Source of the DNA: Rhodococcus rhodochrous
Lineage (GTDB): Bacteria > Actinomycetota > Actinomycetes > Mycobacteriales > Mycobacteriaceae
Assembly (NCBI RefSeq): GCF_014854695.1
Contig: NZ_CP027557.1
Span: 4,092,001-4,156,000, forward strand
Direction of reading: 5' to 3'
Length of the DNA stretch: 64,000 nucleotides
Below are positions 16,692 to 25,935 of the stretch, in pieces; within the stretch, counting starts at the first letter, position 1, and each line of letters begins with the position of its first letter. The notes under the pieces were generated by a model. That model did no database searches and was not told the DNA's origin. It was given only the letters and a program-made list of their open reading frames with translations. Made by a program: the position numbers and the translations under genes.

Positions 16692-18257
16692 TCAGCGGCG
16701 GGCGCGGGACTTCTTCCGCGGCGGAGGCAGTGCGCCTTCCGCGCGGAGCCGGGCCGCGTGCTCGGCGAGCGCGTCGACCAGGGGCCCGATCTGCGCGGTC
16801 TCGGGCTGCACGTCCACCCGCAGGCCGAACTCGATCGCCGTCTCGGCCGTCTTCGGGCCGATGCACGCGACGATCGTGCGGGCGTGGGGCTTGCCGGCGA
16901 TACCGACGAGATTGCGGACGGTCGACGACGAGGTGAAGCACACCGCGTCGAAGCCACCGGTCTTGATCATCTCGCGGGTCGCGGCCGGCGGCGGAGCGGC
17001 ACGCACGGTGCGGTAGGCGGTGACGTCGTCGATCTCCCAGCCGCGCTCGCGCAGGCCCTCGGCGAGGGTCTCGGTGGCGATGTCGGCGCGCGGCAGCAGC
17101 ACCCGGTTGACCGGGTCGAAGACGTCGTCGTACGGGGCGAACTCGGCGAGCAGGCCGAGGCTGGACTGTTCGCCGCTGGGCACGAGCTCGGGGATGATGC
17201 CGAACGAGCGCACCTTCGCGGCGGTGGCCTCACCGACGCACGCGATCTTGACGCCGGAGAACGCGCGCGCGTCGAGACCGAACGCCTCGAACTTCTCCCA
17301 CACCGCACGCACCGCGTTGGTGGAGGTGAACACCACCCACTGGTACCGGCCGTCGACCAGGCCCTTGACCGCACGTTCCATCTGCGCGGGGCTGCGCGGC
17401 GGCTCGACCGCGATGGTCGGCACCTCCATCGGGATCGCGCCGTGGGTGACGAGCCGCTCGCTCATCTCGCCGGCCTGATCCTTGGTGCGGGGCACGAGCA
17501 CGGTCCAGCCGTACAGGGCGCGCGACTCCCACCACGACATCTTGTTGCGGTGCGAGACGACCTTGCCGACGGTGACGACGAGCGGCCCGACGAGCTCGGA
17601 ACCCGCATCGTTCAGGGTCGCGAGGGTGGCCTCGACGGTGCGCTGCTGACGGGTGGTGCCGCGCACGGTGATCGCGGCGGGGGTCTGCGGCGCCAGGCCG
17701 TGCTCGACGAGCGCGCTGGCGGTCTCGGCGAGGTGACCGGAGGTCGCGTGGAGGACGAGGGGGCCGGGGGCTGCGGCGAGCGCGGCCCAGTCGACCTCTC
17801 CGCGCACGTCGACCTCGGTGTGGCACGAGCCGAGCGCCATACCGGCGTAGCTCGGCACCGACGACCCGGCGGGCAGGCCCGGCAGGACCTCGAAGACCAC
17901 CTGGGTGCGGGCGACGGCGTTGACCTCGGCGATCACCGAGTCGGTGGTGAGCGGGTCGCCGGCGACGAGGCGCACCACGTCGCGTCCGGCCTTCGCCTCG
18001 GCGACGAGCGTCTTGGCGACCTCGGCGGGCTCGCCGAGCGCGGGACGGACCTCGGCGACGGGCTCACCGGTCTCCGGGTCGGTGCCGTGGTCGACACCGA
18101 CGAGGGCCACGACACCCTTGTCGACATCGGGGTCGGTGAAGGCGATCGTGGCGCCCGCCAGCACGTCACGCGCGCGCACGGTGAGCAGCGCAGGATCGCC
18201 CGGACCCGATCCCACGAACAGGATGCGCCCGGGGTTGTGCTTACGGACTCGGCTCAT
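16692..18257 (-). CDS. hemD: Fused uroporphyrinogen-III methyltransferase / uroporphyrinogen-III synthase
   Basis: 521 residues with two domains. Residues about 10-245 are a SAM-dependent uroporphyrinogen-III C-methyltransferase, with the signature FVGSGPGDPALLTVRA and the active-site stretch FEVLPGLPAGSSVPSYAG. Residues about 260-505 are uroporphyrinogen-III synthase (HemD), which closes the tetrapyrrole ring, with GWTVLVPRTKDQAGEMSERL and the C-terminal VCFTSSSTVRNLV. The fusion puts the branch point between haem and sirohaem/cobalamin on one polypeptide, as in M. tuberculosis Rv0511. It follows hemC by 63 bases and is the last gene before the terminator hairpin. A basic tail (PPPRKKSRARR) ends it. 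Confidence 0.94.
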   Translation of the reverse strand: MSRVRKHNPGRILFVGSGPGDPALLTVRARDVLAGATIAFTDPDVDKGVVALVGVDHGTDPETGEPVAEVRPALGEPAEVAKTLVAEAKAGRDVVRLVAGDPLTTDSVIAEVNAVARTQVVFEVLPGLPAGSSVPSYAGMALGSCHTEVDVRGEVDWAALAAAPGPLVLHATSGHLAETASALVEHGLAPQTPAAITVRGTTRQQRTVEATLATLNDAGSELVGPLVVTVGKVVSHRNKMSWWESRALYGWTVLVPRTKDQAGEMSERLVTHGAIPMEVPTIAVEPPRSPAQMERAVKGLVDGRYQWVVFTSTNAVRAVWEKFEAFGLDARAFSGVKIACVGEATAAKVRSFGIIPELVPSGEQSSLGLLAEFAPYDDVFDPVNRVLLPRADIATETLAEGLRERGWEIDDVTAYRTVRAAPPPAATREMIKTGGFDAVCFTSSSTVRNLVGIAGKPHARTIVACIGPKTAETAIEFGLRVDVQPETAQIGPLVDALAEHAARLRAEGALPPPRKKSRARR

Positions 18258-18320
18258 CGGTCATTCTCCAGTGCGGTCAAATCAGCGGTAAGGGCAAATC
18301 GGGTGACGGTGACGGCTGGG

Positions 18321-19331
18321 TCAATCATCGGCAGGTCTCGTCTCGGGGACGACGCCGTGCTCGACCATGAGCTCGCGCGCACCGAGGTCGAGCAGTTCGC
18401 GGGCGATACGGCGACCGAGTTCCTCGGCCTTCTCCGGCGCCCCCACCGCGCTCGCTCGCAGCACATCCGATCCGTCCAGGGCGGCGGCGCATCCGCGCAC
18501 CGACAGTTCCTCGATCACCCGGCCGTCGTCGTCGAGCGATTCGACGACCTCGGCGATCGCCCCCACCGGTGCGGTGCATCCGGCTTCGAGTTCGGCGAGC
18601 AACGAGCGCTCCGCGACGACGGCGGCGCGGCTCGGCGCATGGTCGAGTCCGGCGAGCAGCTCGATCATCTCGGGATCGTCCGACCGGCACTCGACGGCGA
18701 GCGCACCCTGCGACGGCGCGGGCAGCATCTGCACCGGTTCGAGGGACTCGGTGACGCGGTCCAGGCGTCCGATGCGCGACAGTCCGGCACGCGCGATGAC
18801 GATCGCGTCGAGTTCGCCGGAGTCGACCTTGCCGATGCGGGTGTCGATGTTGCCGCGCAGCGGTTCGATCTGCAGTCCCAGACCGAGCGCGGCGAGTTGT
18901 GCCCGCCGGCGCGGCGCCGAGGTACCGACCTTCGAGCCGGGCGGCAGCTCGCCGAGGACGAGTCCGTCGCGGGCGACGAGCGCGTCGCGCGGGTCCTCCC
19001 GCTCGGGGACGGCCGCGACGACGAGGCGCGGATCCTGGAAGGTCGGCAGGTCCTTGTAGGAGTGCACGGCGACGTCGACCTCACCTGCGAGCAGCGCCTC
19101 GCGCAGCTCGGCTGTGAACACGCCGACACCGATGCGCTGCACCGGGCCGGGCGTCACGTCGCCTTTCGTGGTGATGATGACGAGCTCTGCCGGGCGACCG
19201 GCGGCGATGAGTGCGTCGCGCACGGTACCGGCCTGGGTCGTGGCGAGCACGCTGCCGCGGGTACCGATCCGCAGGGGACGATCCTGCCGAGCAACGTCGT
19301 CGCGGGAAACCGATGCGGCTTCGGTGCTCAT
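18321..19331 (-). CDS. hemC: Porphobilinogen deaminase (hydroxymethylbilane synthase)
   Basis: 336 residues. It polymerises four porphobilinogens into hydroxymethylbilane using a dipyrromethane cofactor bound to a cysteine, here in [12 protein letters not shown] (about residue 253). Other conserved parts are [14 protein letters not shown] at the N-terminus, HSYKDLPT with the catalytic-region aspartate/lysine, and the arginine-rich [11 protein letters not shown]. The ATG overlaps the hemA stop (ATGA), so translation is coupled. Length is slightly above the usual 310, through short N- and C-terminal extensions. Confidence 0.96.
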   Translation of the reverse strand: MSTEAASVSRDDVARQDRPLRIGTRGSVLATTQAGTVRDALIAAGRPAELVIITTKGDVTPGPVQRIGVGVFTAELREALLAGEVDVAVHSYKDLPTFQDPRLVVAAVPEREDPRDALVARDGLVLGELPPGSKVGTSAPRRRAQLAALGLGLQIEPLRGNIDTRIGKVDSGELDAIVIARAGLSRIGRLDRVTESLEPVQMLPAPSQGALAVECRSDDPEMIELLAGLDHAPSRAAVVAERSLLAELEAGCTAPVGAIAEVVESLDDDGRVIEELSVRGCAAALDGSDVLRASAVGAPEKAEELGRRIARELLDLGARELMVEHGVVPETRPADD

Positions 19332-20755
19332 GCGGTGCCGTCCTTTCGTGAGGCCTGGAGTTCGGTGGTGACAGCGGGATCCAGTGCGGCGGACAGATCC
19401 CCCGAGAGGGTGGGATCGGTCAGCGTGCTCAGTTCCAAATCCTTGGTGGGTGTCGCGACCGCTTCGGCCGAACCCGGGCTCAGCTCGAAGAGTTCGCGCA
19501 GAGCCTCGGCGTACTGGTCGCCTCCCGGCGTCGACGCGAGTTGCTTGACGCGCACCGTCGGTGCGTGGAGGAGCTTGTCGACGACCCGGCGCACGGTGCG
19601 AGCGACCTCGCCGCGCTGACCGTCGTCGAGATCGGGCAGTCGCGATTCGAGGCGCATCAGTTCGCCCTCGACCACCTCGGCGGCGCGCTGACGCAGTGCC
19701 GTCACGGTGGGGGTGACCTCGGCGAGTCGCTGCGCGGTGAGGTACTGCGACAGTTCGGCGGCGACGATCTTGCGGGCGGCCTCCGCGTCGGTCGCGGCGG
19801 CGCCGGCCGACGGATCGCGCTGCAGCGACTCCATGTCGAAGACCTGCACGCCGGGAAGACCGGCCACGGCGGTGTCGACGTCGCGCGGCAGACCGAGATC
19901 GCAGATCGCGAGGGGGCGTTCGCCGCGGCCGGGCTGCGCGAGTGCGCGGTGCGCGTCGGCGAGGGTGACGACGGCCCCCACCGCTCCGGTGCAGGTGACG
20001 GCGACGTCGGCGCGGCTCAGCGCGGTCGCGAGATCGTCGAATCCGACGACCTCGGCGTCGACACCGGCGGCCCGTGCGGTCTCGGCGAGTCGCTCGGCGC
20101 GGTCGCGGGTGCGGTTGGCGACGACGATCGAGCCGACCTCGGCCCGGACGAGATGCGCGACGGCGAGGCCGCCCATGGCGCCGGCACCGATCACCGCGGC
20201 GGTGCGGCCACGGAGGTCGCCTCCGAGGAAGTTCGCGGCCTTGTCGAGCGCGACCGACACGACGGACGCACCGGCGGCGTCGATGCCGGTCTCCGTGTGC
20301 ACCCGCTTGCCGACGCGCAGCGCCTGCTGGGCGAGTTCGTGCAGGGTGCGGCCGGCGGCCTGCTGGGCGTCGGCGGCGGCGTAGGCGGTGCGGATCTGGC
20401 CGAGGATCTGCTGCTCCCCCACGACCATCGAGTCGAGTCCGCTGGCGACGGAGAAGAGGTGTTCGGCAGCGGCCTCGCTGTACCGGACGTAGGCGTGCTT
20501 GTGCAGTTCGGTGACGGGCAGACCCGAGTGCTCGGCGAGCAGTTCGCTGACCGCGGCGAGTGCGCCGTGGAAGGCGTCGACCACCGCGTAGATCTCCACC
20601 CGGTTGCAGGTGGAGACGATCATCGCTTCGGAGATCTTGTCCGACGCCAGCATCTTGTCGGTGAGCTTGGGGCGGTCGGTGTCCGTGACCGCCACCTTCT
20701 CGAGCACCGGGACCGGTGCGCTCCTATGCGATATCCCGACGAGGAGAACACTCAC
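19328..20755 (-). CDS. hemA: Glutamyl-tRNA reductase
   Basis: 475 residues from GTG 20755. It reduces the glutamate of Glu-tRNA to glutamate-1-semialdehyde with NADPH, the committed step of tetrapyrrole synthesis, feeding HemL. Visible are the N-terminal [10 protein letters not shown], the nucleophilic cysteine in [12 protein letters not shown] (about residue 50), [15 protein letters not shown], and the NADPH-binding [18 protein letters not shown]-terminal dimerisation helix is followed by an extension of about 50 residues ([20 protein letters not shown]). The GTG overlaps the rex stop codon, so rex and hemA are translated together. Confidence 0.96.
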   Translation of the reverse strand: MSVLLVGISHRSAPVPVLEKVAVTDTDRPKLTDKMLASDKISEAMIVSTCNRVEIYAVVDAFHGALAAVSELLAEHSGLPVTELHKHAYVRYSEAAAEHLFSVASGLDSMVVGEQQILGQIRTAYAAADAQQAAGRTLHELAQQALRVGKRVHTETGIDAAGASVVSVALDKAANFLGGDLRGRTAAVIGAGAMGGLAVAHLVRAEVGSIVVANRTRDRAERLAETARAAGVDAEVVGFDDLATALSRADVAVTCTGAVGAVVTLADAHRALAQPGRGERPLAICDLGLPRDVDTAVAGLPGVQVFDMESLQRDPSAGAAATDAEAARKIVAAELSQYLTAQRLAEVTPTVTALRQRAAEVVEGELMRLESRLPDLDDGQRGEVARTVRRVVDKLLHAPTVRVKQLASTPGGDQYAEALRELFELSPGSAEAVATPTKDLELSTLTDPTLSGDLSAALDPAVTTELQASRKDGTA

Positions 20756-21621
20756 GGTGCGATCACCGATCCGTTTCTGGTCGCGGCCGAGCCCATCGGA
20801 CCCGCCTTTCCTGTTGTGGTATGCCGAGCAGAGCTTCGGGTGGACACCCGCGGGATGCCGGCGGGGCGTACGTCGCCGGCAGCAGGACGAACGTCAGCCG
20901 TCGCGGCGCGGGGGGTCTCCCCGTTACGCGTGCTGTTGAAGGACAGGACCTGCATCTCGACGGACAGATCGACGCGTCGGATCTCGACGTGGTCGGGGAC
21001 ATCGAGTTCGACGGGAGCGAAGCTCAGGATGCTGCGCACTCCTGCGAGCACGAGCCGATCGCACACCTGCTGCGCTGCCTCGTCGGGGGTGGCGACGACA
21101 CCGATGGTCGCGCCGAGTTCACGGGCTCCGTTCTCGAGATCGTCGACGTGACGCACGACGAGATCGCCCACACGTGTGCCCACCACGTCGGGATCGGAAT
21201 CGAAGAGGCCGGCCATCGTGAAACCGCGGCGGTCGAAGCCGGGATATCGGGCGAGGGCGCGTCCGAGACTGCCCACTCCGACGAGCACGACGCGATGGCC
21301 CCGGTCGAGTCCGAGCGCTGCTTCGATGCGGGACTGGAGGCGCAGGACGTCGTAGCCGACGCCGCGCACTCCGTTGGGTCCGAGGAAGGACAGATCCTTG
21401 CGCAGTTTCGCCGAACCGACCCCGGCGGCGGCCGCGAGTTCCTCACTGGAGACGATGAGCGTGCCCGCTTCGGCGAACGCACCGAGGACCCGGAGGTAGG
21501 TCGCGAGACGCGTCACAGTAGCCTGTGGGATATCGCGGACCGGAGGGGTGGGAGTGGCACCCTCGCCGGACTCGGCGGTGCCGCGAGCGTCCTCGCCCTG
21601 CGGTGGGTGCAACTGCGTCAC
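20752..21621 (-). CDS. rex: Redox-sensing transcriptional repressor Rex
   Basis: 289 residues from GTG 21621, with a gaggag ribosome site nine bases upstream. The winged-helix domain (about residues 33-100) includes [26 protein letters not shown]. The Rossmann domain, which senses NADH/NAD+, carries [16 protein letters not shown]. Rex leaves its operators when NADH rises. Downstream of [11 protein letters not shown] there is an unusual tail of about 55 residues, rich in Arg, Thr and Ala. It heads the rex-hemA-hemC-hemD operon, the arrangement known from Streptomyces. A matching operator covers its own promoter, so autorepression is very likely. Confidence 0.94.
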   Translation of the reverse strand: MTQLHPPQGEDARGTAESGEGATPTPPVRDIPQATVTRLATYLRVLGAFAEAGTLIVSSEELAAAAGVGSAKLRKDLSFLGPNGVRGVGYDVLRLQSRIEAALGLDRGHRVVLVGVGSLGRALARYPGFDRRGFTMAGLFDSDPDVVGTRVGDLVVRHVDDLENGARELGATIGVVATPDEAAQQVCDRLVLAGVRSILSFAPVELDVPDHVEIRRVDLSVEMQVLSFNSTRNGETPRAATADVRPAAGDVRPAGIPRVSTRSSARHTTTGKAGPMGSAATRNGSVIAP

Positions 21622-21692
21622 GGTACGTGGCTCCTCGTCCGGCCGGTGGATACACGCCTGGCCTCACGGTGATCCGGGAATTCGTTCACACC

Positions 21693-21721
21693 ACGGTAAC
21701 CGCTTGTGAAGCCATGCACAA
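21693..21721 (-). promoter_or_regulatory. rex-hemACD promoter with Rex operator
   Basis: The 18-base sequence TTGTGAAGCCATGCACAA (21704-21721) matches the Rex consensus TTGTGAA-N4-TTCACAA at all but one arm position. Read on the minus strand, TTGTGC (21721-21716), a 17-base spacer and TACCGT (21698-21693) make a plausible -35/-10 pair. The operator covers the -35 and most of the spacer, so bound Rex would block RNA polymerase. The transcript would carry a leader of about 65 bases before the rex GTG. Confidence 0.8.
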
Positions 21722-21780
21722 AGTTGCTCGAAGCACCCCGAATGTGCTTCCCACCTGCTGTACGACGAGGACCTGCCGAC

Positions 21781-22071
21781 TCAGCGAGCGAGATCTGCGC
21801 GCAGTCGCGGCTCGTCGACCTCCCAGTAGCTGTGCTCGCGTCCGTCGAGCAGAACGACGGGCAGACGGTCCCCGAATTCGGCCCGCAGATCGGGATCGGT
21901 TGCGGCAGCGACATCCACGTCGATGCAGGTGACCTCGACGCCGAGCTCCTCCGCGAGCGCCTCGAGCTGCTCGCGCGCCGGACCGCACGCACCGCACCCG
22001 GCGCGCACGAGAAGGGTCAGGTGATGACGGCTCGCAGAGCCGCTCGTTGCCGATGACGATTGCTCACTCAT
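21781..22071 (-). CDS. Glutaredoxin/thioredoxin-like thiol protein (Rv0508-like)
   Basis: About 96 residues starting at ATG 22071 ([11 protein letters not shown]); a GTG six codons earlier is the alternative. The fold is a short thioredoxin-like domain with the redox pair CGAC in [17 protein letters not shown] and the cis-proline region [12 protein letters not shown]. This is the DUF836/glutaredoxin-like family, seen at the same place in M. tuberculosis (Rv0508). In a mycothiol-producing organism it may work as a small oxidoreductase, but the partner is unknown. It lies between rex and the divergent HAD phosphatase gene. Confidence 0.8.
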   Translation of the reverse strand: MSEQSSSATSGSASRHHLTLLVRAGCGACGPAREQLEALAEELGVEVTCIDVDVAAATDPDLRAEFGDRLPVVLLDGREHSYWEVDEPRLRADLAR

Positions 22072-22279
22072 GCCTCCACTGTGCGGCACGGCCTGTCGAG
22101 ATGAACGTCACACCCGGTCACGGGGGCGACGGCCTCCCGGTGAGGGGCGGTATCGCGGGCTAGGCTTGGCGCGGGTCGCCCGTGCATGCGGTCGTCGTGT
22201 GGGCGGCGCCCGGAGCGCTGGGGTCACACGGAGCCCGCCCGTTTCGACAGCCCCGCCCGTTACGACACCGGAGGTGCGA

Positions 22280-23269
22280 GTGCCAGGACGTTCGTTTCCC
22301 TACGGATGGGGCATGGGTGAGACGTGGGCGCGCATCATCCGTCCCGGACGTCGGCTCTTCTCTCGCAAGTTCGGGCCCAGCGAGGAAGAGGTCCGCGCCA
22401 ATCTCGCAGGTGAGGCGAGCGCCGATGCCGCCCTCGCGTTGCAGGAATCACGCGTCGAGCCCGAGCCCTCCCCCGACACCGCTCCCGTCCCGCGTGATCT
22501 GACCGCGGCGGCGTTCTTCGATGTCGACAACACGATGGTGCAGGGCGCGTCGATCATCCACTTCGCCCGCGGCCTCGTCGCCCGGGACTACTTCGACAAG
22601 TCCGACCTGTTCGAGTTCGCCTGGCAGCAGGTCAAGTTCCGCCTGACGGGCAAGGAGAACATGAACGACGTCGCGTCCGGTCGCGACAAGGCGCTGTCGT
22701 TCGTGCAGGGCCGCTCCACCGAAGAACTGCGCCGGCTCGGCGAGCAGATCTACGACGACATCATCGCCGACAAGATCTGGCCGGGCACCCGCGCGCTCGC
22801 GCAGAGGCACCTCGACGCGGGCCAGCAGGTGTGGCTCGTGACCGCGACGCCGGTCGAACTGGCCGACGTCATCGCCGAACGCCTCGGCCTCACCGGTGCG
22901 CTCGGCACCGTCGCCGAGTCGGAGGACGGCGTCTTCACCGGCCGCCTCGTCGGCGACATCCTGCACGGTCTCGGCAAGGCGCACGCAGTGCGGGCCCTCG
23001 CGATCCGCGAGGGTCTGAATCTCAAGCGGTGTACGGCCTATTCGGACAGCCACAACGACGTGCCGATGCTCTCGGTGGTCGGCACGGCCGTCGCGATCAA
23101 TCCCGATCCGGATCTACGGCAGGTCGCCCGCACACGCGGGTGGGAGATCCGCGACTTCCGGACGGCGCGCAAGGCCGCGAAGGTCGGGGTGCCGACGGCG
23201 CTCGGTCTGGGTGCCGCGGGTGGTGCCGTCGCGGTCCTCGTGGGTCGCCGCCGCGACCGAGCGGCCTGA
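22280..23269 (+). CDS. HAD-IB family phosphatase, SerB1-like
   Basis: 329 residues from GTG 22280, with ggagg five bases upstream; the longer frame from 22070 is unnecessary. The HAD nucleophile motif is [13 protein letters not shown] (DVDNT), motif II is WLVTATP, and motif III/IV is [14 protein letters not shown] (SDSxND). Cap-domain helices lie between. This is the HAD-IB subfamily that includes SerB phosphoserine phosphatase, but related proteins act on other phosphate esters; Rv0505c carries the same name. A C-terminal hydrophobic patch ([16 protein letters not shown]) ends in a basic tail and may touch the membrane. The stop codon lies inside a 27-base tandem repeat. Confidence 0.83.
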   Translation: MPGRSFPYGWGMGETWARIIRPGRRLFSRKFGPSEEEVRANLAGEASADAALALQESRVEPEPSPDTAPVPRDLTAAAFFDVDNTMVQGASIIHFARGLVARDYFDKSDLFEFAWQQVKFRLTGKENMNDVASGRDKALSFVQGRSTEELRRLGEQIYDDIIADKIWPGTRALAQRHLDAGQQVWLVTATPVELADVIAERLGLTGALGTVAESEDGVFTGRLVGDILHGLGKAHAVRALAIREGLNLKRCTAYSDSHNDVPMLSVVGTAVAINPDPDLRQVARTRGWEIRDFRTARKAAKVGVPTALGLGAAGGAVAVLVGRRRDRAA

Positions 23270-23320
23270 CAGTACAGTCGCGATCGAGCGGCCTGACAGT
23301 ACAGCCGCGACCGAGCGGCT
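23252..23320. repeat. 27-bp tandem repeat, 2.5 copies, spanning the SerB1-like stop codon
   Basis: Unit 1 is 23252-23278, unit 2 is 23279-23305 (two differences), and a 14-base partial copy follows from 23306. The shared core reads GAGCGGCCTGACAGTACAG. The TGA of the HAD phosphatase gene is inside unit 1, so the last codons and the stop have been duplicated. It fills the gap to the convergent acyltransferase gene. Confidence 0.85.
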
Positions 23321-23335
23321 CGATTTTCGAGGTGC

Positions 23336-24319
23336 TCAGCCGAGGAAGACGTTCCGCCTGCGTGTGAGCAGCTTGTAGAGGGTCTGCTGGATCGTCTCGC
23401 GCACGTGGTCGGTGACCTCGAACAACACCATCGGATCCTCCGCCGAGGCGTCGTCGTACACGTCGGTGACGATGGGGGTGCCGAACTCGATGTACCACTT
23501 CGACGGCAACGGCACGATCCCGAGCGGGCCGAGCGCCGGGAACAGCGGGGTGATCGGGAAGTAGGGCAGTCCGAGCAGGCGCGCGAGCGAGGTGAGGTCG
23601 GCGATGTTCGGGTAGATCTCCTCGGAGCCGACGATCGAGCACGGCACGATGGGCGCCTGGGTGCGCAGAGCCGCCGACACGAAACCGCCGCGGCCGAACC
23701 GCTGCAGTTTGTAGCGCTCCTTGAACGGTTTGCCGAGGCCCTTGTAGCCCTCGGGGAAGACCGCGACCACCTGGTCCTGGCGGAGGAGTCGTTCGGCGTC
23801 GGGATGGCACGCGAGGGTGTGGCCCGCCTTGCGGGTCACCGTCCCCACCACGGGCAGACCGAAGGCGAGGTCGGCGGCGAGCATCCGCAGGTGACGATCC
23901 GCATGGTCGTGCACGGCGACGGAGGTCATCAGTGCGTCGACGGGGAGCGTGCCGGCGTGGTTGGCGACGACGAGTGCGCTGCCCTCGGCGGGGATGTTCT
24001 CCACGCCGCGGACCTCGACGCGGAACCATTTGTCGAACAGGGGTCGCAGCACCGGCAGGACGACGTTCTCGGTGAAGTGCGGGTCGAAACCGAAGTCGTC
24101 GACCTCGTAGTCGCCGGTCATCCGGCGGCGGACGAACTCGGCGGTGGCGGTGACCTGGTGCGCGAGGGTGCCGCGCAGGTCGTCGAGGAACCGGTCGGTG
24201 CGGCTCATCTGCTCGGGGGTGGGCGGTGGCCCCATCGACGGATGGGGTGTGCGTGTGACCCGTTCGCCGGGACGGCGGTTGCCGGCGTGCAACGGGATGA
24301 CCTTCGCGACCTCCGTCAT
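23336..24319 (-). CDS. Lysophospholipid acyltransferase family protein (Rv0502-like)
   Basis: 327 residues from ATG 24319. The PlsC acyltransferase motif HxxxxD is clear in VVANHAGTLPVDAL (about residue 125), and the glycerophosphate-binding motif is VVAVFPEGYKGLGK. A third conserved block is IVPCSIVGSEEIYPNIA. The N-terminal 90 residues are polar and may regulate or bind partners. The reaction is acyl transfer to a lysophospholipid or similar acceptor at the membrane. The ATG overlaps the stop of the epimerase gene, so the pair forms an operon, as in M. tuberculosis (Rv0501-Rv0502). Acceptor unknown. Confidence 0.86.
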   Translation of the reverse strand: MTEVAKVIPLHAGNRRPGERVTRTPHPSMGPPPTPEQMSRTDRFLDDLRGTLAHQVTATAEFVRRRMTGDYEVDDFGFDPHFTENVVLPVLRPLFDKWFRVEVRGVENIPAEGSALVVANHAGTLPVDALMTSVAVHDHADRHLRMLAADLAFGLPVVGTVTRKAGHTLACHPDAERLLRQDQVVAVFPEGYKGLGKPFKERYKLQRFGRGGFVSAALRTQAPIVPCSIVGSEEIYPNIADLTSLARLLGLPYFPITPLFPALGPLGIVPLPSKWYIEFGTPIVTDVYDDASAEDPMVLFEVTDHVRETIQQTLYKLLTRRRNVFLG

Positions 24320-25419
24320 CGCGTCTCCCTCGTCTCTCCGAGCACGGAGAGCGCCATCGACTCGGCCTTGTCCACCCATTCGGTCTTCACGATGCGGGTG
24401 AGGGCGAGGCCCCGGGCGAAATCGTCGAGCGCTTCTCTCGTGGTCCAGCGTGGTTCGAATCCGAACTCGTTGCGCATGCGCGTGGTGTCGAGTCCGCATC
24501 CGAAATGGAAATAGTCGAGTTCTTCCTTGGTGAAGGAGTTCATCACCGAACCCATGAGTGCGTGCCCGACCGTGCGGAACAGCGCATAGGGCATCGGCAC
24601 CGTCATGCCCCCGGCCCGGCGTACTGCCTGGGTCATCATGACGATCCCTTCACCGGCGATGTTGTACGTCCCGGGCGGTCCGGCGACGACCGCGTGTTCG
24701 AGCGCACCGAGCGCGTCCTCCTCGTGCAGCAACTGCAGTCGCGCGTCGCGGCCGAGCACGTTGGGGACGAGCGGGGAGGTGAGATAACTCGACACCGAGC
24801 CGGGCAGCCGGGTCCCCACGGTGGGGGCGAGCCGGAGGATGGTGGTCGCGAGGTCGGTGCGCCGCCGGGCGACGCCGCGCAGATACCCCTCGACTTCCAT
24901 CATGTCGCGGGCGAAAGCGCCCGTGGGCCGGCGGCGGGCGCTCATCTCCTCCGTGAACTTCGCGGGGTCCTTGGCACTCGAGCCGTAGACGACGGACGAC
25001 GAGCGCAGCACGATCCTGCGCACCGAGGGCGCCTTCTGGCACACCGCGAACAGTTGCATCGCGCCGAGGACGTTCATGTCCTTCATCGCCGTGCGGCTCC
25101 CGGACTTCGGGGCCTTCGTGACGGCGGACGCGTGGACGACGGTGTCGACGTCCATGTTGCGGATGATCTTGCCGATGAGAGGGTTGCGGATGTCGGCGAG
25201 CACGAATTCGGCCCGGCCCATGCGTCGGAGCATGTCCTTCGACGGCGACTGGGTGTCGACGCCGATCACCCGCTCGATGTCCGGATTCTGGGCGAGCCTG
25301 GTGACGAGGAAACCACCCAGGAACCGACTCGCTCCGGTGACCAGCACGGCTCGTGGACGTGCCACTTCGTGCCCCTGCGAAACCACTCGTGAAACCCCCT
25401 GCTGCACCACACGCGTCAT
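24316..25419 (-). CDS. NAD-dependent epimerase/dehydratase (extended SDR; Rv0501-like)
   Basis: 367 residues. The nucleotide-binding motif near the N-terminus is VLVTGASRFLGGFLVTRL, a variant of TGxxGxxG. Next come VLADIRNP, a DTVVHASAV segment and the SSSVVYG region. The active-site YxxxK does not read cleanly: FARDMMEVEGYL occupies its place, with no Tyr/Lys pair. The M. tuberculosis homologue is called galE2, but a UDP-galactose 4-epimerase activity is doubtful with these residues. Coupling to the acyltransferase suggests a lipid or envelope substrate. Start ATG 25419 chosen by frame; no strong ribosome site. Confidence 0.8.
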   Translation of the reverse strand: MTRVVQQGVSRVVSQGHEVARPRAVLVTGASRFLGGFLVTRLAQNPDIERVIGVDTQSPSKDMLRRMGRAEFVLADIRNPLIGKIIRNMDVDTVVHASAVTKAPKSGSRTAMKDMNVLGAMQLFAVCQKAPSVRRIVLRSSSVVYGSSAKDPAKFTEEMSARRRPTGAFARDMMEVEGYLRGVARRRTDLATTILRLAPTVGTRLPGSVSSYLTSPLVPNVLGRDARLQLLHEEDALGALEHAVVAGPPGTYNIAGEGIVMMTQAVRRAGGMTVPMPYALFRTVGHALMGSVMNSFTKEELDYFHFGCGLDTTRMRNEFGFEPRWTTREALDDFARGLALTRIVKTEWVDKAESMALSVLGETRETR

Positions 25420-25524
25420 CGGTCACATTCGCCCCGACGCGGTATGCCGTCCCACAATACGGCCACTTCGCTGCCATCGCACGACTCGCGGGTGAACTTT
25501 CGGGTGTGGGGATGCGCAGACGAA

Positions 25525-25558
25525 CGATGCCCGCCACCATGGAAGGTGACGGGCATCG
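25525..25558 (-). terminator. Hairpin downstream of the bTHX-like gene
   Basis: A 14-bp stem with one mismatch (25525-25538 and 25545-25558) encloses a six-base loop. The outer arms read CGATGCCCG and CGGGCATCG. It lies 15 bases after the stop of the 33-residue ribosomal-protein gene and before the epimerase gene on the same strand, so it is the likely end of that short transcript. Confidence 0.65.
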
Positions 25559-25572
25559 GACAGGCGCAGGGC

Positions 25573-25674
25573 TTACTTGCCGAGTTTACGACGCTGCACT
25601 CGGGTGCGGCGGAGCAGCTTGCGGTGCTTCTTCTTCGACATGCGCTTACGGCGCTTCTTGATCACAGATCCCAT
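25573..25674 (-). CDS. Very basic 33-residue ribosomal protein (bTHX/AURKAIP1-COX24 type)
   Basis: [20 protein letters not shown] and a similar basic tail make up the 33 residues, 19 of them Lys or Arg. This is the AURKAIP1/COX24-domain peptide found on mycobacterial 30S subunits and annotated beside proC in actinobacteria (Rv0500B position). A ribosome site (gaggga) precedes the ATG by about nine bases. The longer upstream frame is not needed. The peptide should bind rRNA in the small subunit. It has its own hairpin downstream. Confidence 0.9.
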
Positions 25675-25935
25675 GTGGGCATCCCTCACGTTCCTTGTAG
25701 CGTTCCTGCGCACGCCGGTGACGTACGCCTGATGTATGTCGACGCTGGGCCTCGTGGCGACGAGTAACAGCGCCTCACGACACCGGCTGGCCGGTACGAC
25801 GACAAGCAATCCTACCGGGGCGGCCCACCCGGCGTGAAACCGAGGTCCGCCCCGGAACGCGACTTCCCTCGCGCACCGGATCCGTTCGTCGTACCGTCGT
25901 CCCCCGACGACGCGCCGATCGTCCCTGTCCGACCT

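Noticed and set aside
16566-19619. 1017-codon plus-strand frame
   Set aside because: It lies opposite hemD and hemC, whose motifs are intact; its composition (Arg, Gly, Asp, His rich, no domain) marks a shadow frame.
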